Source: PCPOR2b sp965220385
Lineage (GTDB): Bacteria; Poribacteria; WGA-4E; PCPOR2b
Direction: 5' to 3'
NCBI GenBank assembly: GCA_965220385.1
Contig: OZ244825.1
Location: 3,906,001-3,970,000 of the forward strand
Length of the DNA: 64,000 bases
The notes beneath the pieces were generated by a model. The model did no database searches. It was given only the letters and a program-made list of their open reading frames with translations, and was not told the origin of the DNA. Made by a program: the position numbers and the translations under genes. Each line of letters begins with the position of its first letter. Position 1 is the first letter of the stretch. Positions 39,866-48,982 of the stretch are shown here, one piece after another.

Positions 39866-40204
39866 ATGCCGATTTATGAATTTGAATGTCCCGACTGTGA
39901 TATTATCTTCGAGGAGCGGTTCCCCCTTGCACAGTTGGACGAAGTGGTTGTCGAATGCCCCATCTGCTATACGCCTCGTGTCAAAAAGGTCATTAGTGCC
40001 CTCACCTTTCTCATCAGCCGGGGGCACTCCAATCCATCCGGTGCTGAAGTAGATTCCGACGAGTCGAGTGCCGAAGAGTCCGCTGAATCTGGAGCGTTTG
40101 AGACCCCGGAGGTGCCCAGCCTCAGTCACCCGGTCGGCTGTGCATGCTGCTGGAATATTGGGGAGAATAGGCGTTCAACCGGCCGGGTTTTAGAGGATGG
40201 GTGA
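39866..40204 (+). CDS. FmdB-family zinc-ribbon protein, second copy
   Basis: 112 aa from the ATG at 39866 (AGGAAAC upstream). Zinc ribbon MPIYEFECPDCDIIFEERFP with CPDC and CPIC pairs. An acidic Ser/Glu linker follows and then CACCW near residue 92, an extra cysteine group not found in the copy at 31053-31385. It lies 73 bp after the znuA-like gene on the same strand and is probably in its transcript, which suggests a link to zinc status. Confidence 0.85.
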   Translation: MPIYEFECPDCDIIFEERFPLAQLDEVVVECPICYTPRVKKVISALTFLISRGHSNPSGAEVDSDESSAEESAESGAFETPEVPSLSHPVGCACCWNIGENRRSTGRVLEDG

Positions 40205-40359
40205 TGAAAATAGTTCTCGATTCGGAGACTCAAGGCGCTCAGTCAGCGTGACGAATCCATGAATACAAGCAATCTTTGACGTACCCCAAAAGCTGAAGCA
40301 TTTGGATTAAGAAACATAAATGCTTAGGCTTTAGACCTAAAGGAGTTTCCGGTAAGAAG

Positions 40360-41475
40360 ATGACTGAAATCCAAGACTTCACAGAACCGATTCCGGTGAC
40401 CATCATCAGCGGCTTTTTAGGCGCGGGCAAAACCTCTCTGCTCAACCACATTCTCAACGCCGACCACGGATTGCGCGTGGCGGTATTGGTCAACGATTTT
40501 GGAGAGGTTAACATTGACGCAGAGTTGATCTCCGGCATCTCTGGGGAATCCACCATTAACCTTTCCAACGGGTGTATCTGCTGCTCAATTCGCGACGACC
40601 TGCTTGAGGCCACGGTACAATTGGTTCAACGTCCAGACCCGCCGGAATATATTGTCGTTGAGACCAGCGGCGTATCTGACCCTACGGCGGTTTCATTGAC
40701 CTTTATGTCGCCCGAATTGCGGTCAGGGGTACGAGTGGACAGTATGTTGACCGTGGTTGATTCCGAGCAGATTGATCACGTAGACAGAAAGCATCGGGAG
40801 CTCGCGTTAGACCAAATCGCTATGGCAGACATTGTGGTGCTGAACAAAGTTGACTTGGTCAATGATGAAAAACGGGGGAAATTGGCAGGCTTTGTCAAAA
40901 ACCTTGTTCCGAGGGCGCGTATCCTCGAAACCACACACGGTAAGGTTCCGCTCGATTTGGTGCTCGGCGTCGGGACATACGACCTCCGCCGCTTTTCGGG
41001 GAAATCGGGCTTGGATGTTCATGTCCATGCGGACGGCGAGGCGCATGACCACGACCATGTGCATGGTCGCGAGGATGAACACCATCACGAACACAGCCAC
41101 GAACACGACCATACGTTGGTCTTTAATACATGGAGTTATACGACCGACAAACCGCTGTCACGTCAGGCAGTGCGTCAGGCAGTGAAAACCTTACCGGCGA
41201 CGATCTACCGCGCCAAAGGGTTTGTTTACCTCTACGATATTCCCAGTCGGAAGGGAATCGTCCACGTTGTCGGCCAACGGGCGCGTCTGATCATTGGTGA
41301 GCTATGGGGCGACGAGAAACCGGGCACGCAGTTGGTTTTTATTGGTGAGTATGGCGGCATCAACGATTGCGAGTTGCAGTCACGTTTTGATGCGTGTCAA
41401 GCTACAGAGAAAACACGCCAAGATGCAGTTCTTGACGACGCTTTTGAATTGCTTCGGGACCTTGTGAAGAGGTAG
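40360..41475 (+). CDS. COG0523 G3E GTPase, putative zinc chaperone (CobW/ZNG1/YjiA-like), copy 1
   Basis: 371-aa GTPase. P-loop GFLGAGKTSLLN (residues 19-30), metal motif GCICCSI (Cys72, Cys74, Cys75), and G4 motif NKVD. A His-rich stretch of about 35 residues (HDHDHVHGREDEHHHEHSHE, near 228-250) precedes the CobW C-terminal domain (TLVFNTWSYTTDKPLSRQAV). COG0523 proteins transfer zinc or cobalt to client enzymes, often under Zur control. The His tail suggests metal storage or capture. The next gene starts 12 bp downstream. Confidence 0.92.
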   Translation: MTEIQDFTEPIPVTIISGFLGAGKTSLLNHILNADHGLRVAVLVNDFGEVNIDAELISGISGESTINLSNGCICCSIRDDLLEATVQLVQRPDPPEYIVVETSGVSDPTAVSLTFMSPELRSGVRVDSMLTVVDSEQIDHVDRKHRELALDQIAMADIVVLNKVDLVNDEKRGKLAGFVKNLVPRARILETTHGKVPLDLVLGVGTYDLRRFSGKSGLDVHVHADGEAHDHDHVHGREDEHHHEHSHEHDHTLVFNTWSYTTDKPLSRQAVRQAVKTLPATIYRAKGFVYLYDIPSRKGIVHVVGQRARLIIGELWGDEKPGTQLVFIGEYGGINDCELQSRFDACQATEKTRQDAVLDDAFELLRDLVKR

Positions 41476-41487
41476 AAGCGGCTTCTT

Positions 41488-42096
41488 ATGGGGAAATCAG
41501 TCATGTCTGGCAAAACTAGCGACGAATCTGCGCGTTGGTTAGGTGCATTGAACAAGGTCAGGAAGATCGGGACGATGCTGTTGGACCAACAGTTGTGGTG
41601 TTGGGGACAGGATATTCGCCGGGCAGAGGGAAATGCTTTGCTCGCCTACGGTTTTACCAAACATCGACCGCCGGAAGGCAAGCCCGGAAGTAGCGCTTAT
41701 GAGTGGCGTAGCTCTGGCAGAAGTCGAGTTGTTTTATGGGGATTCGGGTTTTTCTACGGCGATAGGGACCGAGGAGGACTTTTCCTGCAGCGTTACAAAT
41801 TTGCGCCCAAACAGACAGCAGCGGTCGATTTTTCGTTGCCCATATGGAAACCGGAGCAACTCCCTGAGCTTACACAGCCATGTGATGTGGAAGCGTGGCG
41901 TCGCGTCTTCAGCTTGCTCACTCAAGGTCTCGCATGGATGGGCGACTACGAACGGTGGATTATTTCTGAATACGGGCTTGACTATCGCCAACGGTGTACT
42001 GACGCATGGAAGAAGAAATGTGTTCCTGCACACGAGATGGCTGCAAAGTGGTATGAACTCGTCGAATACTTACTTTTACAGCCTGGAAGCGATTGA
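41488..42096 (+). CDS. Hypothetical protein in the zinc cluster (202 aa)
   Basis: No family recognised. It is soluble with no signal peptide: ALNKVRKIGTMLLDQQLWCW then AYGFTKHRPP. Rich in Trp (about 12) and ends KWYELVEYLLLQPGSD. Start may be ATG 41488 or 41503. It follows the G3E GTPase by 12 bp, so it is likely co-transcribed and could be a client of the metallochaperone or an accessory; this is inference only. Confidence 0.65.
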   Translation: MGKSVMSGKTSDESARWLGALNKVRKIGTMLLDQQLWCWGQDIRRAEGNALLAYGFTKHRPPEGKPGSSAYEWRSSGRSRVVLWGFGFFYGDRDRGGLFLQRYKFAPKQTAAVDFSLPIWKPEQLPELTQPCDVEAWRRVFSLLTQGLAWMGDYERWIISEYGLDYRQRCTDAWKKKCVPAHEMAAKWYELVEYLLLQPGSD

Positions 42097-42155
42097 TAAA
42101 CATCAAACTCAGATAATAACGGTATATTCGCAGGAGTGTAACACACAGGAAAAAT

Positions 42156-42557
42156 ATGAGAACAGATGGAATCGAAGCGTCGCCTACGCTGGCATCAAGG
42201 CGGCGTGTCTTAGCGCATACGCTGGTCTGTAAGGGTTGTTGTTGTGGCGTGACAGAGAAACGAAAGCCGCCTGTACCGGTCGAGTGGCTCAAACAGGAGT
42301 GGCGGAACAGGCGGCTGTCCCCTTCAATAACATTGACAATCAGCGAAGGCTGCCTTGGTCCGTGCGATCTCGCAAATGTCGTCTGCATCACATCACCGCA
42401 CGGCGTCGTGTGGTTAGGACAGATAGACCTCCATCTACACTATGCGCGACTCGTGGATTGGGCGGAAGCCGTGGCACGAACAGATGCGGTACTTCCGTTA
42501 CCTTCAGCCTTTGATAGTCACCGTTTTGATCGGTTTCGATCTCCCTCGTTCAGTTAA
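42156..42557 (+). CDS. Thioredoxin-like [2Fe-2S] ferredoxin-domain protein (DUF1636-like)
   Basis: 133 aa. Four cysteine positions suit a thioredoxin-fold [2Fe-2S] cluster: Cys25 and Cys28 (CKGCCCG) and Cys66 and Cys70 in SEGCLGPCDLANV. Such small proteins often neighbour CobW-type GTPases in metal-homeostasis loci (family knowledge). AGGAAAAAT precedes the ATG. Exact partner unknown. Confidence 0.75.
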   Translation: MRTDGIEASPTLASRRRVLAHTLVCKGCCCGVTEKRKPPVPVEWLKQEWRNRRLSPSITLTISEGCLGPCDLANVVCITSPHGVVWLGQIDLHLHYARLVDWAEAVARTDAVLPLPSAFDSHRFDRFRSPSFS

Positions 42558-42787
42558 AAAAACAAGCGATCCGTGAACTACAAGGCTTCCGTGGCAAGCG
42601 TTCGCCGGGTAGGTTCCTGTCGTACAGAGCTGCTGCATTGATACAAACTTGATGACAGACGGTGTAGAGAGTTGTGCAACTGGTTGGCGTAGTTCCGTAC
42701 ACGCCTCCCGCAGAATAGAGACCGCGGACTTGAGACAAGTCTGGTCAGAATCGTGTGCGATGACCGATTCGTGACGAGATTTTAGGT

Positions 42788-42967
42788 TAGGCCTTACGCA
42801 GCTAAACGGTTAAAGCCCTGTAGTTCGGCGATTCATCGCCGCTGAACACCGTTTCCAACGCCCGTTTCTTAATCCCGATTTATCGGGGATGAATCCCCCG
42901 ATAGGATCGGGGCAGGCCCGATGAATCGCGACAGGCGGGCAACTACAATCGAAGTGCGTAAGTCCTG
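42788..42967. mobile_element. 180-bp inverted-repeat element (family of 3571-4161)
   Basis: Left end TAGGCCTTACGCA and right end TGCGTAAGTCCTGA are imperfect inverted repeats. The interior has GGCGATTCATCGCC and CCCGATTTATCGGGG palindromes. With 42558-42787, where I see no gene, it fills the gap before the next small CDS. Confidence 0.55.
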
Positions 42968-43013
42968 AGGTATTAAAACAGTATCGTATGTGAGGAAAGG
43001 AGACCATACAATA

Positions 43014-43274
43014 GTGCTGAATTTTTTCAATTCGCAAAAAGAGAGCGACCCACAGCAACTCGTCCAAGTCAAATCGTGGGTCTCCCAAGCCTTTGACCTA
43101 TCAGAAGACGTCTCCGTGATGATTACTCAGTTGCAATGCACTGAAGAAGGCTGCCCACCTATTGAAACGGTCATTGCAATCATGGAGACGCCCGGAAAGC
43201 CCCGGCAATACAAGATTCACAAACCACTGGCGGAGGTGAAGCAGACGGACATCGTTAGCTTGACCGCTGCCTAA
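43014..43274 (+). CDS. Small hypothetical protein (86 aa) in the zinc cluster
   Basis: The GTG at 43014 is chosen because AGGAAAGGAG lies between it and the alternative GTG at 42990. Core sequence VKSWVSQAF then ITQLQCTEEGCPPIETVIAI and YKIHKPLAEVKQTDI. The CTEEGCPP pair of cysteines suggests metal binding. I recall similar short unannotated proteins beside COG0523 GTPases. It sits 19 bp before the second G3E GTPase gene, so co-transcription is likely. Function unknown. Confidence 0.65.
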   Translation: MLNFFNSQKESDPQQLVQVKSWVSQAFDLSEDVSVMITQLQCTEEGCPPIETVIAIMETPGKPRQYKIHKPLAEVKQTDIVSLTAA

Positions 43275-43293
43275 ATTCAACAAGGAGAGAAAG

Positions 43294-44646
43294 ATGAACA
43301 CAGCCATGCTAAACAATCAAGTCCCCGTCACCGTGTTGACGGGCTTTTTGGGGTCTGGTAAAACCACGCTTCTCAACCGCATTCTCACCGAAAACCACGG
43401 CAAGCGTATCGCCGTCATCGAAAACGAGTTTGGCGAGGTCGGCGTGGATAATGATTTGGTCATCGGTGCCGAAGAAGAGATTTTCGAGATGAACAACGGT
43501 TGCATCTGCTGCACGGTGCGCGGTGATCTCATCCGTATTTTGGGGAATCTGATGAAGCGTCGCGATAAGTTCGACTACATCATGGTCGAAACCACAGGAC
43601 TTGCGGACCCCGGGCCAGTTGCTCAGACGTTTTTCATGGACGCCGAAATGCAGGAGAAACTGCAGCTGGATTCCGTCACGACGGTGGTTGATGCCAAACA
43701 CATCTGGCAGCACATCGATGACAGCGACGAGGCACGTGAACAGATTGCCTTTGCCGACGTCATTTTGTTGAACAAGATTGACCTTGTGACCGAGGAAGAG
43801 TTGGATCAACTGGAAGCCAGAATTCGCAGCATGAACGCTGCAGCGAAGATTTATCGAACGAAAGACACCGCGGTTGAAATGGATAAGATTCTCAATGTCG
43901 GCGGATTCGATCTGGGCCGGGCGATGGAGGTTGACCCACAGTTTATGGAACCGGAGTATCCCTTTGAATGGGCTGGCGTTTATAACCTTTCGGCAGACAC
44001 GCATGAACTGGTTCTTCAAGAAGGTCCTGACCCGACGATGAAAGTGGCGTTGGCACCCGTAGATGAGTCAACCGATGAAGCTTTGAAGGCCGCTGTTGAG
44101 CCAGTCGTTATGGTTTTCTCCGATGATGAACATGAACTTTCGGCGGGTGGCACCCTTCAACCGGGTGGACAACTCATTGAGTTGAATCTCACAGCGGACG
44201 AATTACGCTTTGACGTGCAGATCGGCCGCCCCGGCGCTTACGCGCTGTTTACCGAGCATCACCCCGACGAATTTCAAGCACAACTCTTTGGCAGCGGCGC
44301 CCTTGTCAAGCCAGTTGTTGAATACGAATTTAAGCCAGACCACGAACATGATGACGAAGTCACATCGGTCGGCATCACAACCCCCGGCGACCTCGACCCC
44401 GACCGGCTGAACGATTGGATTGGCGATCTGCTTCGGACAAAAGGCCTCGACATCTTCCGCATGAAAGGTATTCTGAGCATCAAGGGTCAGCCAAACCGAT
44501 TCGTCTTCCAGGGTGTTCATATGCTCTTCGACGGTCGCCCCGACCGCCCGTGGGGTGGTGAACCGCGCTACAATAGCCTCATCTTCATTGGGCGCAACCT
44601 CGACCGGGCCGAATTGACTGAGAGGTTTGAAGCATGTCTCGCTTGA
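43294..44646 (+). CDS. COG0523 G3E GTPase, putative zinc chaperone, copy 2
   Basis: 450 aa. P-loop GFLGSGKTTLLN, metal motif GCICCTV (Cys70, Cys72, Cys73), switch-like ETTGLADPGPV, and G4 LNKID. Compared with copy 1 it lacks a long His-rich stretch but has an extra beta-rich insertion of about 120 residues (220-350) before the CobW C-terminal domain, with a short DHEHDDE patch. The CobW_C end is GVHMLFDGRPDRPWGGEPR. AAGGAGAGAA precedes the ATG. It overlaps the WD40 gene by 13 bp. Confidence 0.92.
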   Translation: MNTAMLNNQVPVTVLTGFLGSGKTTLLNRILTENHGKRIAVIENEFGEVGVDNDLVIGAEEEIFEMNNGCICCTVRGDLIRILGNLMKRRDKFDYIMVETTGLADPGPVAQTFFMDAEMQEKLQLDSVTTVVDAKHIWQHIDDSDEAREQIAFADVILLNKIDLVTEEELDQLEARIRSMNAAAKIYRTKDTAVEMDKILNVGGFDLGRAMEVDPQFMEPEYPFEWAGVYNLSADTHELVLQEGPDPTMKVALAPVDESTDEALKAAVEPVVMVFSDDEHELSAGGTLQPGGQLIELNLTADELRFDVQIGRPGAYALFTEHHPDEFQAQLFGSGALVKPVVEYEFKPDHEHDDEVTSVGITTPGDLDPDRLNDWIGDLLRTKGLDIFRMKGILSIKGQPNRFVFQGVHMLFDGRPDRPWGGEPRYNSLIFIGRNLDRAELTERFEACLA

Positions 44647-45689
44647 ACAATCGGAGCAACCGCTTTGCCCAGCCCTCTCAACTGCGCGAAAATTGGACCG
44701 CAACCATCAGCGACCACGTCATTGATCTGGCGTGGTCACCTGATGGGAGATACATCGCTGCCGCGTCGGTTCTCGGTCCGGTGACAATTTTTGAAGGTCG
44801 TCGTCGAACGGTTATCGATGCCTTCAGAGGGCATGAATTTGGCACAATGTCAATCGCGTGGCGTCCAGACAGTAAGGTGCTTGCAAGCGCAGGACAAGAT
44901 GGGAAAATTCGGTTGTGGGATATGACAAGTGGCAAGGCGACCCATTCGCTTGACGGGGGCGCAGCATGGGTTGAGCACCTGGCTTGGAGTGGCGGCAAAA
45001 AACCGATACTCGCCTCTGCCGCTGGGCGCAAGCTGAAACTCTGGAACGCTGTCGGCGATCTTGTTCGCGAATATCCCGACCATCAGAGCACGATTTCTGG
45101 TTTCCAGTGGAAACCGCGTGTAGGACAGCTTGCCTCGATTGCCTACGGCGGCGTCACGCTGTGGGATCCGCAACAGTCGGAAGCCATCCGCCGATTGGAA
45201 TGGCAAGGCTCATCACTGGTGATTGCGTGGAGTCCTGACGGCAAATACATCGCCACCGGAGATCAAGATTCGACCGTACATTTCTGGATTATGTCTACCG
45301 GTGACGACTTGCAAATGTCTGGCTATCCGACGAAAGTGCGAGAACTCTCGTGGGATGCCACGAGTCGATACTTGGCTACGGGAGGCGGTCAGGAAGTTGT
45401 GGTGTGGGATTGTTCCGGTCGCGGACCGGCCAATACCGACCCCATTATGCTTTCCGGGCATCAGGATTTTCTCAGCGTTGTGCGTTTTCAACATCGCGGA
45501 AAACTGCTGGCTTCAGGCGGCGCCGACGGTCTGGTCTACGTCTGGCAATTGCGAGGCAGTACCCGCTCTCTGGCGGTTCATGAAGTCGCTCTGACAGCGG
45601 GGGTCACAAGCCTCGTTTGGTCACCGAATGACCAGCATATTGCTGTTGGTGACGAGTCGGGTGGGGTGAGCGTTTTTTCGATAAGTTGA
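44634..45689 (+). CDS. WD40-repeat protein
   Basis: 351 aa forming a likely seven-bladed propeller. Typical blade ends are ASAGQDGKIRLWDM, ATGDQDSTVHFWIM and ASGGADGLVYVWQL, with each blade containing a LAWSPDG-like turn. No signal peptide, no enzymatic domain. It starts inside the end of the G3E GTPase gene, so translation is coupled. Presumably a protein-protein platform for the metallochaperone; WD40 genes next to COG0523 genes are known elsewhere, but the function is not established. Confidence 0.88.
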   Translation: MSRLNNRSNRFAQPSQLRENWTATISDHVIDLAWSPDGRYIAAASVLGPVTIFEGRRRTVIDAFRGHEFGTMSIAWRPDSKVLASAGQDGKIRLWDMTSGKATHSLDGGAAWVEHLAWSGGKKPILASAAGRKLKLWNAVGDLVREYPDHQSTISGFQWKPRVGQLASIAYGGVTLWDPQQSEAIRRLEWQGSSLVIAWSPDGKYIATGDQDSTVHFWIMSTGDDLQMSGYPTKVRELSWDATSRYLATGGGQEVVVWDCSGRGPANTDPIMLSGHQDFLSVVRFQHRGKLLASGGADGLVYVWQLRGSTRSLAVHEVALTAGVTSLVWSPNDQHIAVGDESGGVSVFSIS

Positions 45690-45787
45690 AGTTCAACATC
45701 CAAACGGAGTCAGTTGCCTGAGTTCTTAACTTTGGTTATTTAACCGATGCCGAGTGGAATCGGAATGGCGTTTTCATCCCATTCACG

Positions 45788-46828
45788 TTAAGGACCAATC
45801 TCTTCTTTGGTTTGCCCCGCCTTCCGAGCTGCACCCTTAAACACAGCGTAAAGATACCAGAAAGCAGGCACCAACAGCACACCCCCCGCAATCAGTACAA
45901 TCAACAACGGACGCAACACTGTATCCGGTGCAGCCGTATTTGAAAAGGTTAAGTCCGGTGTGACAAGATACGGATACTGTGCCAGCCCCCAACCGAAAAC
46001 GATGAGCGTAACCTGTATCGGAACGAGGATACGCGCAAGGCGAAATTGACGCTTCAAAATTGTCCAGATCGCCCACAGTGCCATCGCGCCCGTTAAAATA
46101 TGAAACGGGATCGACCAAGACGCGCTACCGAGTCCGCGTCGAATTGCTGGCGCACCCTCCGCAGACAAGATAAAACTCAGTCCTGCCATCGCACCGACAC
46201 TCACTGCCGAGATGAGAGCACGTCGCCGAAAATCCTCCTGCAATTCTGTGTCCTCAGTCTCAAGGGTGAGATACACCGCCGCAAGCAACGCACAAAGCGT
46301 CAAGGTAAAGAACCCAATTGCAAACGGAAACGGCGCAAACCATGCCGAGATGAAATCTGTGTCCACCTGTCCACTCTCCACGTCAACGTGTATCGTGCCG
46401 GACGCGACCGCGCCCAACGCAACCCCTAACATCACAGGCGTAATAACACTTGCAACAGCGAATACTCGGCTCCAACGGCGGTGTATTACATCCGATTGAA
46501 CATCATAGGTGCGAAACACAAACGCCGTGCCGCGAAGCACAATACCGATGAGCATAAATGTCAATGGAATATGTAAAGCCGTGCTAATTGCAGCGAATGC
46601 AACAGGAAACGCAACGAAAAGTAGAACGACAATCACAATCAACCAGACATGGTTCGCTTCCCAGATGGGTCCAATCGCGTGTGCGATAAGCGAGCGCTGT
46701 GCGTTCGCACGGCGACCTGTTACAAACAGATCCCAGATGCCACCGCCAAAATCAGCACCACCTGTCAACATATAGATAATCAGGGAAATAAGCATTACAC
46801 ATGCAATGCAGAATTCAAGACTCAACAT
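45788..46828 (-). CDS. cydB: Cytochrome bd-type quinol oxidase subunit II
   Basis: 346 aa with about nine hydrophobic helices. The N-terminus has the CydB signature TGGADFGGGIWDLF and the following ANHVWLIVIVVLLFVAFP. Together with CydA it oxidises quinol and reduces oxygen to water in the inner membrane. It is the second gene of the cydAB pair, 147 bp after cydA. Length is slightly below E. coli CydB (379 aa). Confidence 0.93.
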   Translation of the reverse strand: MLSLEFCIACVMLISLIIYMLTGGADFGGGIWDLFVTGRRANAQRSLIAHAIGPIWEANHVWLIVIVVLLFVAFPVAFAAISTALHIPLTFMLIGIVLRGTAFVFRTYDVQSDVIHRRWSRVFAVASVITPVMLGVALGAVASGTIHVDVESGQVDTDFISAWFAPFPFAIGFFTLTLCALLAAVYLTLETEDTELQEDFRRRALISAVSVGAMAGLSFILSAEGAPAIRRGLGSASWSIPFHILTGAMALWAIWTILKRQFRLARILVPIQVTLIVFGWGLAQYPYLVTPDLTFSNTAAPDTVLRPLLIVLIAGGVLLVPAFWYLYAVFKGAARKAGQTKEEIGP

Positions 46829-46975
46829 GAAAGTTCTCTCGATGTGTCGGTGGGTGCCTAGTAGTAGGTTCGTCGCAACAATCTATTGAAGTGCAAGCAG
46901 CAGAACAACATCGGAGCCCTGCGGAACTTATCCGAGAAATATTGTTTAACCAATAATCGTGTTTAACGCTTGCCG

Positions 46976-48265
46976 TTAGCTTAAAAATATCTGACGACGT
47001 AATAGGATAACAACGATAATAGAGAGGAAAATATAAAGTACCGTAAAACCGAGAAAGGGAACGACGAGGTTCGGCATTGAGGTTACTGCCTCAGCGGTTC
47101 GCATGTAATTATAAATAATCCACGGTTGCCGTCCAACCTCTGTGACCGTCCAACCTGCCTCAATCGCGATAAACCCAAGCGGTGTACAGAACGTAACGAA
47201 CCGAAGATACCAACGTTGATCCGGTAGTCTTTTATGTTTCCACGCGAGCCAACCACCGATAACACCAGCAGCAATCAGCACTATCCCGCACGCTACCATA
47301 ATTTGAAATGCGAAATGCACAATCGCCACAGGCGGACGGTCTTCCGGTGGCACCGCCTTAAGCCCCATAACCTCAGCGTTGAAGTCAGAGTACGCAAGAA
47401 AACTAAGTGCCTTCGGAATTTCAAGCGCATATCGAGTCTCTTCAGTGTCCTCGTTAGGAATACCACCGATACGTAAAGGTGCCCCGCGTTCGGTCTCCCA
47501 CTGCGCCTCCATCGCCGCAAGCTTGATAGGTTGGTGTTTCGCAAGCTTCTTGGCACTGATGTCACCCGAAATCGGTTGCAGGATTGCGAACACACCACCA
47601 ACACTCAAGGCAATCGCAAACGCACGGCGATGGAAAAGGTTGTCGGGATCACGTCGCAGAAAATAGGCGTGAATGCCCGCCACCGCAAATCCGACCGTCA
47701 GAAAAGCAGCGATGGTCATGTGAAGTGTTTGGCTAAACGAGGAGGGATTCAACATTGCCGCAATCGGATCGACATCCGTCACCTCTCCATTGACAATAGA
47801 GAATCCGGTAGGCGTGTTCATCCATGCATTCGCGGTGACAACAAAAATACCGGACAAGGTGCCGCCGAGCAGCACCATCACCCCAGCAAACCAGTGGGCA
47901 TATTTTGGAATGCGGTCCCAGCCATAGAGGTAAAGCCCTAAGAAGATCGCTTCTAGGAAGAATGCAAACCCTTCCAATGAAAACGGCATGCCGATGATCG
48001 GACCAGCGTAAGCCATAAAATTGGGCCACAACAAACCGAGTTCAAAAGACAAAACGGTGCCAGAGACCGCGCCGACAGCAAACATAATCGCAGTCCCTTT
48101 TGCCCACCGCTTCGCAAGCGTCAGGTAAACCTCTTCTCGCGTTTTGAGCCATAGCCCTTCCGCAATCACCATTAGCAGCGGCATCGCTATACCGATCACC
48201 GCAAAAATAATGTGAAATGCGAGCGACATCGCCATCTGTGCGCGTGCTGCCAATAAATCTGTCAT
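46976..48265 (-). CDS. cydA: Cytochrome bd-type quinol oxidase subunit I, short Q-loop (CioA-like)
   Basis: 429 aa. Haem ligands: His18 (LAFHIIFAV), the His of FSQTLHMTIAAF and the Met of HFAFQIMVACG. The quinone and GRQPW region is GWTVTEVGRQPWIIYNYMRT. It is about 90 residues shorter than E. coli CydA, consistent with the short Q-loop (CIO-type) class. GGAGAGTCGCCTC precedes the ATG, and that segment directly follows the stop of a decayed PhyH gene, so the ribosome site lies beside the pseudogene end. Confidence 0.93.
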   Translation of the reverse strand: MTDLLAARAQMAMSLAFHIIFAVIGIAMPLLMVIAEGLWLKTREEVYLTLAKRWAKGTAIMFAVGAVSGTVLSFELGLLWPNFMAYAGPIIGMPFSLEGFAFFLEAIFLGLYLYGWDRIPKYAHWFAGVMVLLGGTLSGIFVVTANAWMNTPTGFSIVNGEVTDVDPIAAMLNPSSFSQTLHMTIAAFLTVGFAVAGIHAYFLRRDPDNLFHRRAFAIALSVGGVFAILQPISGDISAKKLAKHQPIKLAAMEAQWETERGAPLRIGGIPNEDTEETRYALEIPKALSFLAYSDFNAEVMGLKAVPPEDRPPVAIVHFAFQIMVACGIVLIAAGVIGGWLAWKHKRLPDQRWYLRFVTFCTPLGFIAIEAGWTVTEVGRQPWIIYNYMRTAEAVTSMPNLVVPFLGFTVLYIFLSIIVVILLRRQIFLS

Positions 48266-48278
48266 GAGGCGACTCTCC

Positions 48279-48711
48279 TTACACTATTTCTGGCGCATCC
48301 ACCAGATACAAAACGCCTTGCACCTTCAAACGTACCGGCATATCATCCAACGACATATCCCAATGTAAATAAGCACGGGTGAACTTCCAATCCGGACGTT
48401 CAGGCGGATTCATACTCGCACGATCAAAACTAACCCAGAGTTTCTCCGTCTCCCAAATCTCTGAAAACGCCTGATGGACGCGCGGATATTGGCGGTTGTC
48501 CCACAACGCTTGGTGTTGATAAATCTCCACCATGATGCTCCCGCGCGGTGGATCGGGATACCAACTGTCTGGGTTGTCCCGGTCCATTTTCAAGAAAATC
48601 TCAGACGGCTTGTTCGGCGGCGCGGCAATTTTCAAGTGGTACCGCCTCCGGTACAACGACGTAACCGTTCTCTTCCCAAAATTATAAGGCTTCTGCGTCA
48701 AAAACTGGCAT
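48279..48711 (-). pseudogene. Decayed phytanoyl-CoA-dioxygenase-like gene
   Basis: Reading from an ATG at 48711 with AGGAG upstream gives MPVFDAEAL, stop (TAA), then FWEENGYVVVPEAVPLENC, and a second stop (TGA). The gene continues in another frame as FLKMDRDNPDSWYPDPPRGS through YLHWDMSLDDMPVRLKVQGV and stops at APEIV. This N-terminus and the HxD-containing middle match PhyH-family dioxygenases, but two nonsense codons, one frameshift and the loss of the whole C-terminal half make it non-functional. The longest open frame (from GTG 48725) begins in the wrong frame. Confidence 0.8.
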
Positions 48712-48982
48712 AGGTCTCTCCTCACTAATCGGTTCAGCTTCGGACTCCTCTGTAAACAGAGAAATGCTTTAACTGCTTGAAGATTAATGTGGTATTAAGA
48801 ATATCATACAAGATTGAGAGAATCAAACTTTTCGATTTATAACCGCCCCTGCGCCTTTCTAAATTTTCGCAAGGCTCTCCGATACCCGAAAAATTTCTTG
48901 CAATCAATAAGGTACTATACTATGGTAGTTGATGCAATGAAAAGATGCTCTGATATCCCAACTGCACCGAAAGGACATACCG

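Noticed and set aside
43309..44019. 236-codon minus-strand ORF over the second G3E GTPase
   Set aside because: Antisense to a gene with intact P-loop and CxCC motifs; no ribosome site or family resemblance.
48279..48725. Intact 148-aa gene upstream of cydA
   Set aside because: Its first 30 residues are in the wrong frame; the other frame carries the true PhyH N-terminus interrupted by stops, so it is a pseudogene.
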